Assembly (NCBI RefSeq): GCF_901709675.1
Contig: NC_051089.1
Location: forward strand, 10,287,476-10,351,475
DNA: 64,000 bases
Direction of reading: 5' to 3'
From: Syngnathus acus
Lineage: Eukaryota > Chordata > Actinopteri > Syngnathiformes > Syngnathidae
Shown in pieces: positions 50,455-61,609 of this stretch. A program made the position numbers and the translations under genes. Each line of letters starts with the position of its first letter. The first letter of the stretch is position 1. The notes under the pieces are model-generated. The model saw only the letters and a list, made by a program, of their open reading frames with translations, had not been told where the DNA came from and searched no databases.

Positions 50455-51655
50455 AAGCCATCAACCTTTACGGCCATTCCAGAGACTGGGGATTTGGTTT
50501 TTGTTCCAGCTAATGCCAATTTTCACCGACCCTAGAACTATGAACAAAATGGTTATTTCATCTGGAGCAGTACAGTTCATTTCAATGAAATGCACATTTT
50601 CTAGCAACTATTCAGTTGATACAGTCCTGCAATTGTGTAGCCTACGTTTGCAACAAAAAAAAAGGCTAGCAAACAGATAACAATGCCGTTGTCATTGCGT
50701 GTAGAGGAACTACGTTTGCTAAGTTTGTCTCCTTCAGTTGTCCGTAGCAGAGAGATGGCGGCGAGACATCTTCTAGGAGAGGTGCAACCCATCTAATATA
50801 AATAGCGACTACTAGATCTATGATTTTATTGAAAAGAAATGTCCATTGATGATATAGAACATATTATTTGCAATGTATTGATATTAATAGTGGGCTTTTA
50901 AAATGAATCAACATTGAAAAATCAAGAATTCTTCTTAAAGGGCCAGTGTGTTTCTTGCTGTATTTAGTTTGTATCACATTTTGATGAATCAGGTCGTGGT
51001 TAAGACAGGAATTTCCAGTGTAGTTTCAAGTGAGCACTTCTCCAAACCATACTACATACAGTGGTCAACTGAAAAGAATTGCTTGTTGTAAACACTGCTT
51101 CTGCTCTGGCCTTCAATCATGTGTGTACTATGTTGCGAGAGAGCCTCAGAGACTTCATTAAAACAACACGTCTGCCAGAGCGCTGATAGGTTTTTGCAGA
51201 GCCGACACCCAAAGAGAAGGTGGCATCACTTTTATGAAGTGACAAACTCACACAGTGGCAAGATCAGCCCATAAAAGTCCACCGCGGATGAAATGAGCGA
51301 GTGTTCGCTGGCGTGATAATATACTGTGGTGTGCACCTCTGCGGACCCTTCAATTAATCAACCTGTCCGCACTTTGTTTTGAGAGTAATCTCGGCCAACC
51401 ACCCTAGAGGCACTCAGCAATAAGTGCTGTGCTTTGAAGGCCGTTGGTTTACCGCGTGTGCTGTAAAAACACCTCAACTCAAATGCCATGCTTTCCTTGC
51501 ACAAATGTGAGCCACTGGTGATTTTGGCTGTCCCATGCAGATCAAAATAAACTCTTATAAGGGGGTTGTAACCCTCAGCCCCAATTCTAAGAAGAGGCTC
51601 TGACAATACAATGAAAATTTGCAAATGATTAGCTTGTCACTTCATTTGATTTCAT
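50455..51655. other. unique non-coding stretch
   Basis: I see no gene or repeat that I can assign. Confidence 0.5.
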
Positions 51656-51662
51656 AATGTCA

Positions 51663-51743
51663 CATATAAGTCGCTCCTGAGTATAAGTCGCACCCAGGCC
51701 AAACTATGTAAAAAAACTGCGACTTATAGTCCAGAAAATACGG
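51663..51743 (-). mobile_element. ATAAGTCGCA-family DNA element, copy 3 (half element)
   Basis: Read on the minus strand, it starts CCGTATTTTCTGGACTATAA after TA (51744-51745) and follows copy 2 through the CATAGTTTGGCC-type and CAGGAGCGACTTATA words. The similarity stops near 51663, with no second terminus. It is a truncated copy in opposite orientation to copies 1 and 2. Confidence 0.75.
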
Positions 51744-51759
51744 TAGATTGGAACGAGAA

Positions 51760-52540
51760 TCTAAACAAGAACTCAAACTATTTGGCAGCAATCACGAAGA
51801 GGGCTAGGGGGATTGCCGTTGTGGTGGCGAGGGAGGGGAGCTTGTGTTGGCGTGCCACTTGGTCACCCCCCTCGTCACATCACATGAAAGGACTCTAATT
51901 AACTTCAACACCGTATCAGACCGCAATCAGCAGAGGAAATTAGTTTTTTTTTTGTCGGTGGCATTCATAAGCAAGGCGTTAAAATGTATCCTAGCCATTT
52001 GATTTTAATTAACATTTTGTGCTTAGGAGGCGTGTTAACATTATGCTTTAATGAGCTTGGTGGAAAAGGAGCGCAACAGAGCACAAAGGGCAGCGTCTTG
52101 CTCTGTTTGTTGATGCGCTCTTCTTTTTTCTAATACCATTCTAATCGTAATCAACGTTTAACTCCTCACTCACTAGCAACGTCACCTTCACCACCTGCTT
52201 CCCAATTGGGAGACGAGCACATTATACAGGCGATCCTTTCTTCATTATCACAAGTGGTAATGAGATCGTTCTTGATGAGGTCGTATAATCTTCATATTAG
52301 TGTGAAATTGTTTTAAATCTTTGTGTTGTCCTATCCATGTTGCACAAGATATGACAAAACATATTCATTACATTTATAATCCATGTTAAATCCTGGCGGA
52401 TATTCAGCAGTGACACACATCATCACCATTGCACCAGCATGTGCAATTTAATACTATGGAACTCTTGGAGACTGCAAATAGTGTACAAAAAGTGCATCCT
52501 ATTGACTTCACGCCTTTGTCAAAAAGATCCCGTACTTTTT
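51760..52540. other. unique non-coding stretch, partly enhancer-like
   Basis: The 51890-52300 part holds TTAATTAACATTTTG, CTAATTAACTT and TTATCACAAGTGGTAATGAG words in unique sequence, compatible with conserved non-coding DNA. There is no gene. Confidence 0.35.
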
Positions 52541-52554
52541 TTCCATTGTCTACT

Positions 52555-52614
52555 GCAGGGGTCAACAACTCTGGTCCTCGAACGCTCCTAGCCATAATGA
52601 TTTAGATGTTGACT
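52555..52614. mobile_element. hAT-like terminal fragment
   Basis: CAGGGGTCAACAACTCTGGTCCTCGAACG resembles the terminus CAGGGGT(C/G)..CAAACT.TGGTCCTCGA of common fish hAT-type non-autonomous elements. Only about 60 bp are recognisable. Confidence 0.45.
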
Positions 52615-52619
52615 GACAG

Positions 52620-52690
52620 CGATAATAATAATTCATTAAATTTGTATAGTGCTTTTCGAAAACCCAAAGACGCTATCTGCGCTTTCTTTG
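52620..52690. mobile_element. dispersed repeat fragment
   Basis: AATAATAATTCATTAAATTTGTATAGTGCTTTTC...AACCCAAAGACGCT matches, from memory, a very common teleost dispersed sequence (AATTTATATAGCGC..TTTC....CCAAAG.CGCTTTA). The class is unknown to me. Confidence 0.45.
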
Positions 52691-52699
52691 ACTGGGATA

Positions 52700-54040
52700 T
52701 GATAAAATTTCACGATTTTGTTTTCGCCTTTACCGTTTTGGAACCAAAAACACAACAAGATAATTTTTTTACTTAAAAGTATTGCTGTTCACTGCCAACT
52801 TCTGTTCTGTTGCCTCCAGCGTCAGTTTCTTCTGCCTCCAGCAAACACCATAACGTTATTGTGATGTAAACCATGACGGGGTGTATACCGAACATAAATC
52901 TAAACGTAACACTATTGTTTCTGCTGCCGTTTTGCATGAACTGAACTCAAAACATCTAAAGCAAATCGTGATCACTCCTGAGACTGACGAGTTTACAGTA
53001 TACTGTAAAGCGATACTGACAGGCACACCTATGTTGTAGTAATCATCATCATGAGCTCGATGGATTATTTTGGCAAGCGCTCTAACGCAGATTTAGACAG
53101 ATTTGCAAATGACCCTTGAGAGTAATAATCCTTTTGCATTCATACAAAACGTTTTAGGTTGTTAAGTTCAGCATTTTCATTTATTTAAATATAAACTGTT
53201 CAGTTCATTAATTGTGACCGACTCTGCCCCCTCATTGTTGGGCTACGCGATCATTTGTTGTCGTCGTTTTGTCGAAAACCGTTTCAGAAAAACAGAACCT
53301 TGTGTCCATTGCAGGAAAATGTTCCTGCTGCTTTTCTGTCTAAATGTCCCTCAAAGTGTATTTTACTTAGAGCAGTGTACTAGAAATCATTTTAATGGCT
53401 GACGGCTTTTTGCTGGTTTATTTATTTCCCCTTTCATTTGACTGGTGACTCATTTGTTTTCCACAGTGTCCTTGCATGTAATAAATTGTGCTGTCCAAAA
53501 ACATCATCGCTGAGAATTTGGGAGTTTCTTCAATTTGGTCTAGAGCTGAAAGGTGAATAATGCATCTCAAAGTGCCGTTTTTACTGTTTTTACCATTAAT
53601 ATGCAGCTCGCGTCATTTACAGAATTCTTATGAGTACCAGTGAAAATGTTTGTGATGTTATTTATTTATGTTGCTCTTTTCAATTATTCATGTGTTTATT
53701 TATTCATGGAAGAAGTAACTGAAATCTGAAATTGGAAAATTCATTTTTGCTGATGTGCGCTTAGCCCCACTCTATCCTGCCAGACTCACAAAAAATGGGG
53801 TGCAATTGCTTTATGTAGTATTTACTTTACTCACTAGATAATTGCTCACTGAAGAAAAGTTGACAAGAGAGCTGAAGACTATCTGCTGTTGTCTGCTGTG
53901 TTTGACGGCGGTTGTATTTGTATTTTAAGATTCCTCCTCTTGTTACTGTCCAAATATAGTGGAAAACCTGAAAATAGTTGAACGGTCATTCGGAAGAATT
54001 TGAAGAAATAAATATATTGTCCAGGAAAGTCTGTCATCAG
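52700..54040. other. unique non-coding stretch
   Basis: I see no gene or repeat that I can assign. Confidence 0.5.
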
Positions 54041-54048
54041 AAATTATT

Positions 54049-54240
54049 TTGATTTTATATTTTAAATACTGCTTATCCCTTTCATGGTCACAGGAAGGCT
54101 GGATCCTGTCCAAGATGACTTCAGGCAAACAGCAGACAGCACCAAGGACTGGTCATCAGTCAATCATAGCCTCGAGACAGGCAACCACTCAATCAGACAT
54201 TCACACCGTCACTGAAAAGGATCTGAACCAGCGCTGCCTG
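54049..54240 (+). mobile_element. L2-type fish LINE/SINE fragment
   Basis: The ordered words CTGCTTATCCCTTTCATGGTCACAGGAAGGCTGGATCCTGTCC, GATGACTTCAGGCAAACAGC, CTGGTCATCAGTCAATCATAG and CAGACATTCACACC parallel the teleost repeat whose 3' region reads CGCTTATCC....GGGTCACGGGGGTGCTGGAGCCTATCCCAGCTGACTT..GGC... It is the same family as 38057-38165. It is diverged, with no coding left. Confidence 0.7.
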
Positions 54241-55313
54241 CAGCAAATTAAGGTGAGTGGACCACTTACACCATCAGTGACTGTGAAATTATTTTAACAA
54301 TCTCCTGTTTTTCTGTAGAAACAACCAAGAAAAACTGGTCAATTTCTTAATGACATGAACACTTTTTCCTAGTGTGTTCAACAATACTAAAGGGTAGCTA
54401 CACTCCAGTTGTTAATTGTTTAGTTTAGTAGGCTTTTATAACTGTCTAATGATTTTTTTTTTTTTGCTTTTGTGTCATGACAGGGTATCACAATCTCTTT
54501 TAAGGTGTCACTAAACATCACGTCCCGCATGTAAGCTGTATCCTTCTTTATCCACTTCACAACATACTACTGTAGTTCTTTTAATAGGCATTGATTGATT
54601 AAAATACATTGATTCTGCAGCCTTATTTACATTCACCTCCTCGGATACTTTTTGTCCTTATTTTTCACAATTAATTGTAGAGTGTGGCAGTTTGTAGAGC
54701 GAGGGAACGGGGACAATTTGTAATCAAAGCAGTGGTTAAAATTATTTATGAAGGCAGAGTGACAAGTTTTTGATGAGTTTGTTCTGCCTTGTGCATTGAT
54801 AGATACCCATACTTGACAGTGAAGCTGCTGACTTCAAGTACCACAAGATGAAAGATTAGACTGGGCTTTTTTTTATCCGGTTCAAATCAAGCCAATGGTC
54901 ACCTCTCCCCCACCTGCTTCCACCACTGACCTTGGCTGCATGTGCATAAGCATGCATGCATGACTGTGTGCTTGCATCATTCCCAACCAAGAGGGTTTAT
55001 TAATTTTGATTGATGACTCCATTTATCTTCGGAATAACAATTCTCTAATACCCCTCACTGCCGCGTCTGCAGGCCTCACAGCCCAGTATGTTATTACAAA
55101 CAGAATGAGAAATTTGCTATTTGACATGGAGCTTGATCAAATGGTTTCATAGTTAGCCTTGATGCAGGGAAATCTTATGCTAATGGAACCACAAGCAAAG
55201 CAGTTTAGTTGGAAATTAATCAGGAAGCCAGATGGCAGATAAAATAGGAGAGACCTTTGACCTTGGAAAAAATACTATTTTGTTCCATTCCATAATTTTT
55301 ACCATATATTTTT

Positions 55314-55338
55314 ACCATATATATATATATATATATAG
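55314..55338. repeat. TA microsatellite
   Basis: About ten uninterrupted TA units, preceded by a near-duplicate TTTTACCATATA word. Confidence 0.9.
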
Positions 55339-57528
55339 TACGTAATGTACAAACAACTCTGTAAATCAACTTTACACGTTCTGTAATACAAAAATAGAGG
55401 AACCCAATCAAGTAGCGAAGGGAGATAAAAAGGAGAGGTGGTTGCTCCCTTCCCTTCACTTCCCCCAATAGTCCTCACCCTTACTCGCCCTCTCGCTAGC
55501 TCTGAATTTCGTCAAAAAAGCCATGGGGTGTAGTCTGTGTGATGGAAGGAGGAGAGAAATATCCTGTTAGAAAATGACATTGCAGCTTAGCTCTGATTGA
55601 TGCAGTAGTGTAATGTGTGCTGCCATATTGCAAGCTGCCATGTTACATGACAACTCTTCACACATGCATTTGGAACCCAACTCATGTTCTGTATGTTCTT
55701 TAGTCGCTATCCATATTTTGCGTGTTGCTTTGTATGCATTTATTTAATATTGCATAGACAGCACACTAACACAGTTCAAATCTTTCAAATTAAAATAAAC
55801 GTTGATTTAACAGAAAAGTACTGTGCACTTTCCCTTGAAAAATCTTCAAATTTATCCTCGCTGTGTTTGTGAACCAAGTTCTGACTAAAGCTCGTGAGTT
55901 GTCATTAGAGACACACTAATGAAGTCATTACCAGATTTTGCTTAGTTTGTGCAACATAATTAGCCAGAACCCTCAATGAGTTTGCAAATTGAATGAAAAC
56001 AAGTCAAATGATCTCATCTACTTTGGAATGAAGAGGATAAATAAAAAGATACAGTGTTTGGTTTAGTTTGTTTTTCCACCATGTTACACTCCTGCGTGAT
56101 TTATTTTCACCCCAGGAGACATCTGGTAAACCATCCCTTATTTTTATAATGAAGCCAGGGGGAAAAACAATATTATCCAGTCTGTAATATTGTACTCTGG
56201 AGTCTAATAATCTAATGTACCCCCGAGTTTGTGTCATTAAAGTGCCTTTGGTGATCTGGGAGAAAGGAGGTGCACATCTGGCTTGCTCAAAATCACTAAG
56301 ATGGGTTGAATTTCTTTTGCTGCATCCTCCCTGATGCAAGGATTCACACAAGCACAAGAGAAGCTGAAAGACACTCACATAAATTTCTGATACCAGCCCC
56401 AATATTAAGTACACTAGCGCAATCAAATACTGTCAGATTCAATACAAGTGATTTATTGAATACTCCGCCTTTACAAAGCTCATCGTTATTGGCCAAGTAA
56501 GTATGAATGGCACCAATTACAAACTAGGGGGTCGAATAATAAAGGATTTTTTTATGTTGACTTTCATGTGAAGTCAAAGTCATGTCATTGATCAGAGCAG
56601 TTTTACATCAAGACATTGTTCAACAGACGGGCATTGAAACAAATAAAAAGAAATGATTAAATATACAACTTTCCTTTATGCTTAATTAACTTATTTGTAA
56701 AGGATTTTTTTTTCTTATAGCTTACATTGGATCTCATCCAATTGTGCGTAATTGATGTCATGGTCAATGGGTGCATTGGCTGCATCCATTAATAGGAAAA
56801 ACTGATGTTACTAAAACTGAACTATACTGTTAAGTTCTCAGCATCTGTAATTATTCTCAATTGTTGGCTTTGTATTCCCAATCCCCTTTTGGAAAGAGTG
56901 GGGAAAAAAGTAGGAGTAGGAGGAATTTTGGTAAGTCAGACCAGACACTTTTTAGTTGCAAGAATTTCCAAGCTTTTTGTTTGTCATTGTGACACGGTTG
57001 TCTTTGCCATTAAAACCTACACAATTGTGTACATCCATCTCTATTGAAGCAGGTTGGAATTTCAATCAGGCACAGCGAATCAGCCCTTTGTAATATGGAT
57101 GCTTATCAAGAGAAAGGGCTTGTACTGATTCTCATTGATCAGCTATTGCGGCTTCCTCACAGTAGGGGAACGTGGCAATAAAATGTTCCAAGATAAAAGC
57201 AGCAGAGGCCATCATGCCTGCCATTAAGAAATCTTTTCGAGAAGTTGAGATACATTCTGTCTTCCAAGAGGCATTTTGGGTGTTACTAAGTGCTTCAACA
57301 ACACGATTCGGTGTGAGAAAAGAAGGAATTGATGTTTTGCTAAAGTGGCAGGTTACTGTATATTGCGTTTGCAAGAGCGTGCCTGTGCATCTGAAAGATT
57401 GTTGAGCAAATATTTATAGAGCTGTGGATTTATTTTGCACTTTCAGACAAAAAGGACATTGATGGAGTGTAGTAATGCTAAAGGATAAAGCGTCTGTCTT
57501 TTGATGGATCACAACGGGGAAGGCAACA

Positions 57529-57562
57529 TTTGTCTATCTATAACTTTTGTCTATCTATAACT
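57529..57562. repeat. perfect 17-bp tandem duplication
   Basis: TTGTCTATCTATAACTT occurs twice head to tail with no mismatch, which suggests a recent slippage or duplication event. Confidence 0.9.
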
Positions 57563-58560
57563 TGAAGCGTGGGTTGTTGCTCCATAAAGACTTCCACACT
57601 CATTCTCGGCTCAGCTGTAGACAAATCTCGTCTTTCTTTTCCTGTGTGATGCTATACCTCGATATGAAGTGTACAAAAGCTCTTTTTTTTTTTTTTTTTG
57701 TATTAATCCTCTCACACACTCTTGCGCTACGTTTGCACTTCCGTGAAGGTCCTGGCTGTCTGAACTCTAGTACCCTCTATGTTGCATACGTATCCATGTA
57801 GAGCCACTCTGACAATTAGCTGGATGGGATAATTATAAATTATGTTTATTATGGTAAAGGTTATTCTGAACATCTGTTTATATTGATCCACATAGTCAGA
57901 CGTATGTATAATCTAAGCTGAATTAAAAACTCCAAGGTTGATTAAATGGAATATGTGAGAATGAAATCCATAGCAACTACAACCGTCGAACTACAATTAA
58001 CCGTAAAGGGAAATAAATAAATAGCAACAATGTGACAAAAACATTCCAACGAAGGAGCTCAAATGTACTTAGGGTTGGAGGAAAAACACAGGAGACAAAA
58101 ATCGTAAACACATCAAACGAGAATTAATAATCAAGCAAAAACGGAGAAGACGAGACACATGGAAGCAAGCAATACAAATCATGTGACACCAGCTCCCACA
58201 TGTTTTTGCCAGGCCTGGGGTGTGTGTGCAAAGTACTCCAAGCATCTCAGATTTTCATTTTTGTTTGCATAAGTGCATCACTGTGGCAAATGCATGTGAC
58301 GAATAAAAAAAAAACTTTAGACGAGGCAACCAACAGTTGAAGATGAGGAATTTGTTCAAATAACTTCTATAAAAAGACAAAAACTGTTTAGCAATTTGCT
58401 CCATAAGACTTTTTTTGTAGGTCGCTGCCTCCCAATTTTTGTAGACCTTGGTAAACCATACAACTGAGAATGCTTAGTTAAGAAGAAATTATAAAACACA
58501 AAAATGTATGCGCTGCCCCCATCATATAGCATACTGAAAACTTAAGATTTGTTCCCTGTT

Positions 58561-58655
58561 GATGTTTTGAGATGATTTACTTTGGTCTGGGGGTTTTTTC
58601 ATATCACAAAAAGCTGGCATTTGAACATAGGTTTGCAGACTTTTTATATCCAGCA
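58561..58655 (-). mobile_element. Tc1-like element, terminal fragment
   Basis: Read on the minus strand, it runs from GGATATAAAAAGTCTGCAAACC through TGTTCAAATGCCAGCTTTTTGTGATATG to a TGAGATG-type end. That is the terminal inverted repeat of the same Tc1-like family as 26531, 46821 and 60849. Only one end is present. Confidence 0.7.
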
Positions 58656-58799
58656 CTCTATGTAAATAAAACCTGAGCATTAAGTAAGATTTACCAATTC
58701 AACTCTTGGGTTGGACCTCACTTTCTTATTACATTTACATACCGGCTGTTGTCACACATAATGTTCCTCGGTGCCAGTGCAAGTGCCCATCTCCTGCCA

Positions 58800-59640
58800 G
58801 GCCAGGCATGTTAAGTCGCTCCCCTGAGCAGTGACTAATTGTTTGTTATGTCAGTGCCTGTCGTTCCCGTTTGCCTTAATGGAGTGTACCGTAGCGATCC
58901 ATCAGGCCCGATGTCACCTGAAGTGGTTGCGTGTCAGTGGGGCGAGCGTGCCCTGCACGTGTGATTTACTGGCTGCCCGTTGTGGCGCTTGCTTCTCGCC
59001 TCTTCGCCAGGCCATGCAGCTCACTCCTCTGCTCAACGTTTCTCAGTTTTCCTCCCAGACCAGATTGATTACCGACGCGGCTGGCTCATGACACTCGCCA
59101 TCTTCTGGCAACCTTTTAGTGCCATTTTATAGATGTTTAGCGCACCTCATTTGGCTATTTATACATCTGTGAGTGGCCATGAAATATAGATTTGTCTTGA
59201 TGGGTGTCAGCGGCGGCACTGCGGAAGCTGAGCTCTCGCTGGCACATCGTTATTTTAATGGCGTGAGATGAAGAGGCCACATGTCGGGAGTCATTTTCAA
59301 ACATGCCGAAATGGTAGTGTTTTTATTTTCATCTAATGCCCACACTCATATTTTACCGAGAGAAATAATGCAGCTTCTGTTCATGAAGTGTTTATTTGTG
59401 CCGGCAGATGGAAATGGCGAGAGGAGACTGGCAAACGCGCACACACTTTCACACTGATATATTCAATGTGGATGTTAAAGTTCTCCTTACTAACAACAGT
59501 AAGCTGCTGTGAAAGCTGTCATCCACACACACGCTATATTCACAGGCAAGGTCCCACGGGTAATTAGGTGCTGGCACATGCTCAATGTGATGCGTGACTT
59601 AATTGAATAGTTAACAACTCTGAGGAAGGCCTGCGCACTT
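58800..59640. promoter_or_regulatory. unique block with conserved-element texture
   Basis: A long, repeat-free, relatively G+C-richer block with few simple runs. It includes the stretch around 59160-59280 (TGGCCATGAAATATAGATTTG...) and a GGTAATTAGGTGCTGGC word near 59560. An open frame at 58831-59091 has no recognisable domain. I read the block as probably conserved non-coding DNA; this is inference from texture alone. Confidence 0.3.
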
Positions 59641-60848
59641 TGGCGGGTGGCACCTGTCACCAAGCCGTTCTATCCTTCCATTTTTCTGCTGTGCTCAGTA
59701 GAGAATGTCAGTGTTGGTGCAAAGCCAAATTAGGGCCGGGCAGCTTGGGTGAGTTCTGTGTAGCAGGTGGGGAGATAGCTGAAGGGAGGCAGTGAGGTGC
59801 CCATTCTGCCCTTCAGTGAAGCTCTAGGAGCCCATCCGCACTTGCCCTCGGGCCTTTTTCATGGCCTTGTGACAGGAAAGCGACAGTGTGTGATGGTAGG
59901 TAGATAGGTAGGACTTGAATATGAAATGCTTACGCGAGTGCATGTGCCCATGCTAGTCGTCCCTCCTCCCTCCGGTGTGAATATGAAGTGGGACGATACG
60001 GTGTCCATCCCCCAAGAAAGTAAGGCTGTCAATTTTATCAAAGGAATATTTGTGTCCAATCATAAAATAAACATATATGTCTGACTGGATGGTCAGGAGG
60101 AGATTAGCAGAGCATGTGCAAACTGTTGGAACCAGCTCTGTATGCTCCTCAAAGCCACGGCGCACAGCGGGTCAGCTGCCTTTCATACACTCTGTATAAA
60201 TAAAGCTATTATAGATTGGAGACGGCATTCAAACATAAGAAAAGTGTATAATGAAGATGTCTCACCATAACGGAGAATCAGCGGGAGCCCTCGATTTGGT
60301 CTCCATGTGGTGAAGCACTTTTGAAGGCCTCACAGCCACATACACAGTATACTATGCAGAGCCAGCATGTGAATTTTCATTTGTAATATATTTAGTTCAA
60401 GTAGAACGCCTGGTATTTTCTGAGAAATGCAACTTTCTTTTTTTTGGCAATGCTGTATTGAAGTCGTTTGCTTTGTTTATATCGGGTCATTGAGTTTTTA
60501 GTCATTTTAGTTACGGGTTTCATTTGGGGCCTCATTTTTCAAAACAGTGACAGAGACAAGCGTGGGAAAGAACCACAGGTGGAGTTTTTAGGGGATGCTT
60601 TTGTGTCTATTTTTTTTTTAACAAAGAGTACATCACTTTTTTTCTATGATTAATTTATTATAAAATACTTAAATAATCCCTTAATACTGCACTCTGCATG
60701 AAGGACCAGCACAATAAACACACACACATAGGCAACGGAGACAAATTTAGCTCAGCATGTTGTACACCTGAGCAAAAATACCTGAGATACCTTGCTTAAG
60801 TGCAAGTGTTCAGTGAATATTCCTGTTAACTAGCACTCAAATGTTTAC

Positions 60849-61090
60849 ACACACACCACTGTTCAAATGCCAGGTTTTGGGAATAGTGTATGGTAAATGA
60901 CTAAAATAATGTGGTTGCACAAGTGTGCACACACCCCGAGCTGAAATGTGGCAGTGTTCAGAATTCAGAATTACCCAATCCCAGTCAAACTTATCTTAAA
61001 TGAGAGTCAGCCAACACATGACGTAAAGTGCCTCTGATTATCCCTGAATACATTTCAGATGTTCTACAGTAGAACACTATTTTTGTTATT
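60849..61090 (+). mobile_element. Tc1-like element, left-arm fragment
   Basis: The ordered words CTGTTCAAATGCCAGGTTTT, AATGTGGTTGCACAAGTGTG, CAGAATTACCCAATCCCAGTC and AAGTGCCTCTGATTATCCC match, in the same order, the left arm of the element at 26531 and the fish family in my memory. The right arm and transposase are missing. About 60-80 bp are also missing between the tip and the subterminal part. Confidence 0.75.
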
Positions 61091-61511
61091 TCCCCTCTTA
61101 GAGCATAAAATAAATATTCCGTTGAGTTTTATGAGTTATAGGTCACAATTTTAGTAGAAAAAAAACCTGGTTGTGTAGACTTACATCCACTGTGTATATT
61201 TTGTATGCGGTAAGGTTTGAACCTTTCACTGTCTCGTGTCAACTTTTTATATACTTCATAATTTCCATGCAGCCTGGGACTAAATGATCCATGGCCGTTG
61301 GCTGGCTGCAGCACAGACAGTTAACTATTTTAGAGCTAAAATGTTGTCCAGGGCAAAGAGAGCCTGTCAAGATGCAGAGGCAGCTACAAATGTAGACATA
61401 AAAAAATCCTAAGAAAATTGTAACATTCTCTCCTCTTGGCATACATATGTGTGTGGGCCAGCTGATCAATGGATGAATCATTTCCAATACAAAATCCAGT
61501 GTTTAACTTAC

Positions 61512-61604
61512 CAACCAAAGTGGGACAGAAGGATCTTCACCAGCACCTTAGCAAAGGTCTCGTGTTCATTCATCCACTGGGGCCCATGGATGACCACACA
61601 CCAT
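61512..61604 (-). CDS. candidate 93-nt coding exon, unidentified gene
   Basis: On the minus strand an acceptor (CTCCCTAATGTCTATTGGCAG, with a CTAAT branch-like word) and a near-consensus donor GGTTG|GTAAGT enclose 93 nt. In the frame beginning at the second base, 30 codons are open. About 70% of third positions are G or C and only one is A, unlike the AT-rich surroundings. G+C is about 52%. The peptide runs WCVVIHGPQWM... ...KVLVKILLSHFG and looks like a beta strand, loop and amphipathic helix. The exon is symmetric (enters and leaves in the same phase). I do not recognise the family. By eye there is a faint likeness to the RW...E(S/T)F.KVL segment of the GT4-like protein GTDC1/QTMAN, but its conserved WPHRWEHDK motif is not present. 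No second exon of the same gene was found here. Confidence 0.45.
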
Positions 61605-61609
61605 CTGCC

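Larger units (their letters stand above)
54250..58550. other. unique non-coding stretch with simple repeats
   Basis: No gene is supported. A 140-codon minus-strand open frame (56004-56426) shows no domain. TA repeat at 55314-55338, tandem duplication at 57529-57562 and T17 run at 57683-57699. Confidence 0.5.

Noticed and set aside
56004-56426. 140-codon minus-strand open frame
   Set aside because: No recognisable motif, no supporting splice signals and ordinary AT-rich composition.
61512-61604. Naming the candidate exon as GTDC1/QTMAN
   Set aside because: Only a short, gapped resemblance by eye. The family's conserved WPHRWEHDK motif is not present and no other exon of that gene was found.
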